Both the position numbers and the translations under genes were made by a program. This document shows positions 61,042 through 64,000 of a stretch of 64,000 nt of DNA, piece by piece (positions within the stretch are counted from its first letter, which is position 1; each line of letters opens with the position of its first letter). The notes beneath the pieces are model-generated. The model saw only the letters and a program-made list of their open reading frames with translations. It searched no databases and was not told the origin of the DNA. Source of the stretch: Pestalotiopsis fici W106-1 (taxonomy: Eukaryota > Ascomycota > Sordariomycetes > Amphisphaeriales > Sporocadaceae); the NCBI RefSeq assembly GCF_000516985.1, contig NW_006917100.1, positions 423,490 to 487,489 of the forward strand, read 5' to 3'.

Positions 61042-62831
61042 ATTTGAATATTTCGATATAGTATGAGTCGCTCTAAAGACTTGTTTGTCATTTTGCCTAC
61101 ATTTGGATCTTTTCCCTTGTGTTGATATACTGCCAATTTGAGTCTCACGATCTGCACGTGTAGCGCAGGTTTGCGTATTCCAGCTTATTCCAGCATAAGC
61201 ACGTCGGCCACTTGAGTCAACGGTGTAACGTGAATGCTCCACCGAGTCTCACGCCGATTTCCTAAATGATATATCATATCTGTAATTAGAAGCATGTGCG
61301 AGGGTTGATCGTGTTTATCAGATCATATCTCTGGAGAAAGAACCTTCCCAATGCGGCAGGCCTCTCCTCTTCCTCGCGACTCCGCCCGTACGCTTTGTCC
61401 GATTGAGTCAGGCCATGGCCGAAATGTCTTGTGTATGTTGAATAGTGAGATGTCAGAATGTGCGTACCCAATACTTGACCCAATTGAATGGGAAAAGGAT
61501 TCCAGCAGGATGGATTGGCTTGTAGCTGCCATCGGGAGCCTAGGAAAGCAAGAGACAGACAGCGCGCGCGACTGCGCCCCGGTAGCAGAAAATGCCGAGA
61601 AAAAGAGCGCGCCAAAGACTTTGAAACTCCAGTCCAGTCATCAACAGCTTGATTGGGTGTACGTAGATGAAGACGTACTCGATCTTCTCTCCCTCCCTGG
61701 CCAGAGAATATCGTACTTCGTCATGGGCATGATACTCACCAAGAATGATACAGATCTTCATGGGTGATCGCTATGCTGGCGGAGCCTCCAATGCATCGCC
61801 AAACATGACGTCCCTAGAGAAGATTCCATCATTCGGGAGAAGAAAAAAAGAGAGACACCATCGCGCACGTCCCCTGGAAGAGAAAGTGTGTTTTGATTTT
61901 AACTTTTCTCTTGCAAAGTCTCGGAAGAAAAGCTGCGGACGCATTGGCGCGACCTGGAAGCGCCAGGCGCCTGTTCTGAAGGGGCGCCACTGACGATGCA
62001 AATCCGCTCCACCGCACACAGCTTTTCAATGGCGCCAAACCAAAAACCACAAAAATCTTCCTGATCGGGGAATCGTTCTGCTTGCAGAGTTCGATTTGCA
62101 CGCAAAGGAACGGTTCCTCCTCTGGAGGAAAGCTCCGCCGTCGGCAGCGGGATCGGGGAGGGCCAAGAGAGGAGAAATGATGTTCATTCTTCTTCTAGAA
62201 AAGGAACAAGCGCGGATGTGTTCTTTCTGGAGCATTCCCTTTTGACAGCCCATTTCACTGCTATTTTTACGATGCGGCCCGGTATGCGGCTGACGCCCAA
62301 ATCGGCGATGCGTAGACCCCAGGCCCGCTACGGGATATCGCGAAGCGGACTGCGGCATCGCACTGATGAACCCCCCTGCTGATCGCCGAGTAGAAGAAGA
62401 CGGAGGGGGGTTACCCTTCATTTTCTGCCCTTGTTCTTCCAGGTCCCTGCGATAATCAATAGGGGTCTGGTGAACCCAGATCGGTATATATGCAAAGTTA
62501 ATTCTCTTCTTCCTTTTCGTGATCATCGCGAGGGATGATGGCTTATACCAGGGCCCTTGACTGAGATCGAATATTAGTGGTGATATGTGACAGCGCGAAT
62601 CGCTTTTGTATACAATAAATACATACATGATTATGTGATCACATCTCTCGGGTTGCCGGGATGGGTGCGGGCGTCATTTCTCACCTACCTGAAAGATTTG
62701 ATTTGATTCCAATGGCACCAAAGTCTAATCTTTTCGACAAGCTTGACTGGATTAACCGGAATATCTGCTGGCTATTAGCGCTGCTGCAAGATGCACGAGC
62801 AATAATGCACCGTTGGACTCTCTCTCTCCCA
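61042..62831. other. Gene-poor stretch at the right end, first part
   Basis: No supported gene. A plus-strand frame 61351-61767 (138 codons) has moderately protein-like, acidic composition but a poor start context and no recognised domain. Around 61880-62030 there are several GGCGCC/GGCGCG-rich pieces. I see no transposase or reverse-transcriptase fragment. Confidence 0.35.
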
Positions 62832-63070
62832 TTAGCATCCGCAACCAGCAGCACTCAATCTCACATGCGATTGGCAATAACCCTCTTTTCGACATGTGTC
62901 GTCCCACGTTTTGTCCCGAGCGACACATTCTTTGATGCGTCTGTCCCATGTTTTGTGTTCCTGTGGGAGAATAAAACGTCCGGGGACAGGGTCGGCTTCG
63001 CCAAGATACCAATAGTGACGCATGCTAAGATCCAGAGGCCCATCCATGTCCAAAGCCATGTACCTCTCAT
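62832..63070 (-). other. Overlapping signal-peptide-like and Cys-rich frames (candidate small secreted peptide gene, possibly broken)
   Basis: On the minus strand a frame with an ATG at 63070 begins with a textbook signal peptide (Arg at position 2, then a Trp/Leu-rich hydrophobic core to about residue 24). One base out of frame with it, and ending at 62832, a second frame carries an acidic stretch, a dibasic RR and then five cysteines spaced C-x10-C-x5-C-x10-C-x-C. The order signal, acidic piece, dibasic site and Cys-rich end is that of a secreted Kex2-processed peptide. The frames do not join directly: either a 59-bp intron with a weak GTCACT donor, a frameshift, or coincidence. Function is not assigned. 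Confidence 0.25.
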
Positions 63071-64000
63071 TTGGAACCCTTGTCCCCGTGGGCGATCAAT
63101 GTTTAAGCTTGTGGATGTGATCGGAGTGATCAGATCGTGAACCAGAGCAGCGGAACGATGGACCAGGGCAGACGCTGCAATGGCTATTGGGTTGTTTTCC
63201 CCATTGTCCCCCAAGCGACGGGACCCAGACTCCTGGGTTTCCCAGCCTTTTCAAGACAGACTATTGAGCAGGACGGCTGTTGGATAGCTTCCCATCATTT
63301 GGTTCAGATTGCGTATAAACTAGAACGTGTCTCCAAAGCGGGCCCAACAGTACGTGTAGGGCGGCTATGTGATACTTAGCGGATTGCGGAAGTGCCTGGG
63401 GAATTTTCGTCAAGGAAAGGATATGCCTGCTTAGGTTTATGATCACTAATAGGCGTAATGGAAAACGACGTCACTGATGCTTGGGGTTGGATTATAGTAT
63501 ATTCAACGGCCACGACGGTATCTCTCACGTCTGATGACAATGCCTCGTAGGCACTCATTCCAGCTCAGTTAGAGTCTGAGGAAATTGAAGCCCAGCCAGG
63601 GGAGGACTAGGCGTCAGAGTACTGATTGACAGGTTGTAGCTTGAAGAAAGAGAGAAAGAGGCACATTCTCCCCTGCTAGATAAATGAGAATGAGGGGTAT
63701 TGGGTGATCAGTTCAAATTCCGCACAATAGGGACCTTTGTCTATTAGGCCCAAAGCCCACAGCGGCAACCAGGGGGATTTCAATCCCTATTCTTACCATG
63801 ACCGGGCCATTGATTACTTCTACAGTAGTGTGAGGGCGGTCGTTGCGTCGCGAAATACAGTTGCTGCAGTCACTCAATGCGTTGGCGTATTTTCGTCAAC
63901 TATTTGATCAGTCAGGTAGTGAATGACCTAGTGAGCAGGCTGGTAGTGGTAGTACGGAGATAATAGCGACTAGGTAGTCCGCGATCACAACCCTTAGCGC
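63071..64000. other. Gene-poor right edge of the window
   Basis: No supported coding frame, RNA gene or repeat. A gene may begin beyond the edge. Confidence 0.4.

Noticed and set aside
61880..62160. GC-rich patch as a transposon or repeat remnant
   Set aside because: No terminal inverted repeats, target duplication or transposase-like translation was found by eye.

Overview
The window is nuclear DNA of a filamentous ascomycete (Pezizomycotina, most likely a Sordariomycete, perhaps Hypocreales). Evidence: dense protein genes on both strands, short introns (about 50-200 bp) with GT(A/G)NGT donors and CTAAC-like branch points, two eukaryotic nuclear tRNA genes (one with an anticodon-loop intron), and fungal families such as Zn(II)2Cys6 factors, WSC proteins, the vacuolar protease PepA and SAGA Spt7. 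No rRNA, CRISPR array or intact transposon is visible. Exon models were built by hand from reading frame, splice motifs and phase; the exon sums of every complete multi-exon model keep frame.

Layout. 0-10 kb: the 3' exon of a gene cut by the left edge, a Baeyer-Villiger monooxygenase, a secreted four-WSC-domain protein and a large Pro/Gln-rich nuclear protein. 11-20 kb: an unknown 259-aa protein, a cytochrome P450, tRNA-Asp with intron, a probable GPI-anchored wall protein, an acidic protein gene interrupted by one in-frame TGA, and an eight-exon Zn2Cys6 transcription factor. 21-25 kb: a nitrilase whose promoter carries four copies of a 21-bp CGG-headed element, then vacuolar aspartic protease PepA. 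26-38 kb: primary and amino-acid metabolism (soluble fumarate reductase, an ACS-family MFS transporter, an SGNH esterase, a diaminopropionate ammonia-lyase-like PLP enzyme, cytosolic serine hydroxymethyltransferase) and an Omega-like glutathione transferase. 39-48 kb: three adjacent secreted carbohydrate-active genes, namely an unrecognised TIM-barrel hydrolase-like protein, a GH29 alpha-L-fucosidase and a GH43 arabinofuranosidase/xylosidase, with the first two divergent from a shared 750-bp promoter. 48-54 kb: SAGA Spt7 and a VanZ-like membrane protein, head to head. 55-61 kb: a group II PLP decarboxylase with a probable GC-AG intron, tRNA-Lys, a short-chain dehydrogenase and an HSL-type esterase. 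61-64 kb: no convincing complete gene, but there is a signal-peptide-like frame overlapping an out-of-frame small Cys-rich frame.

How the genes fit together. The 39-48 kb block is the clearest functional unit: side-chain trimming (fucose, arabinose/xylose) of plant cell-wall hemicellulose or pectin outside the cell. The nitrilase with its repeated CGG elements lies next to a zinc-cluster factor, so local regulation is possible but unproven. Most other genes look like ordinary neighbours; I see no polyketide or peptide synthetase backbone that would make the P450 or monooxygenase part of a secondary-metabolite cluster inside this window.
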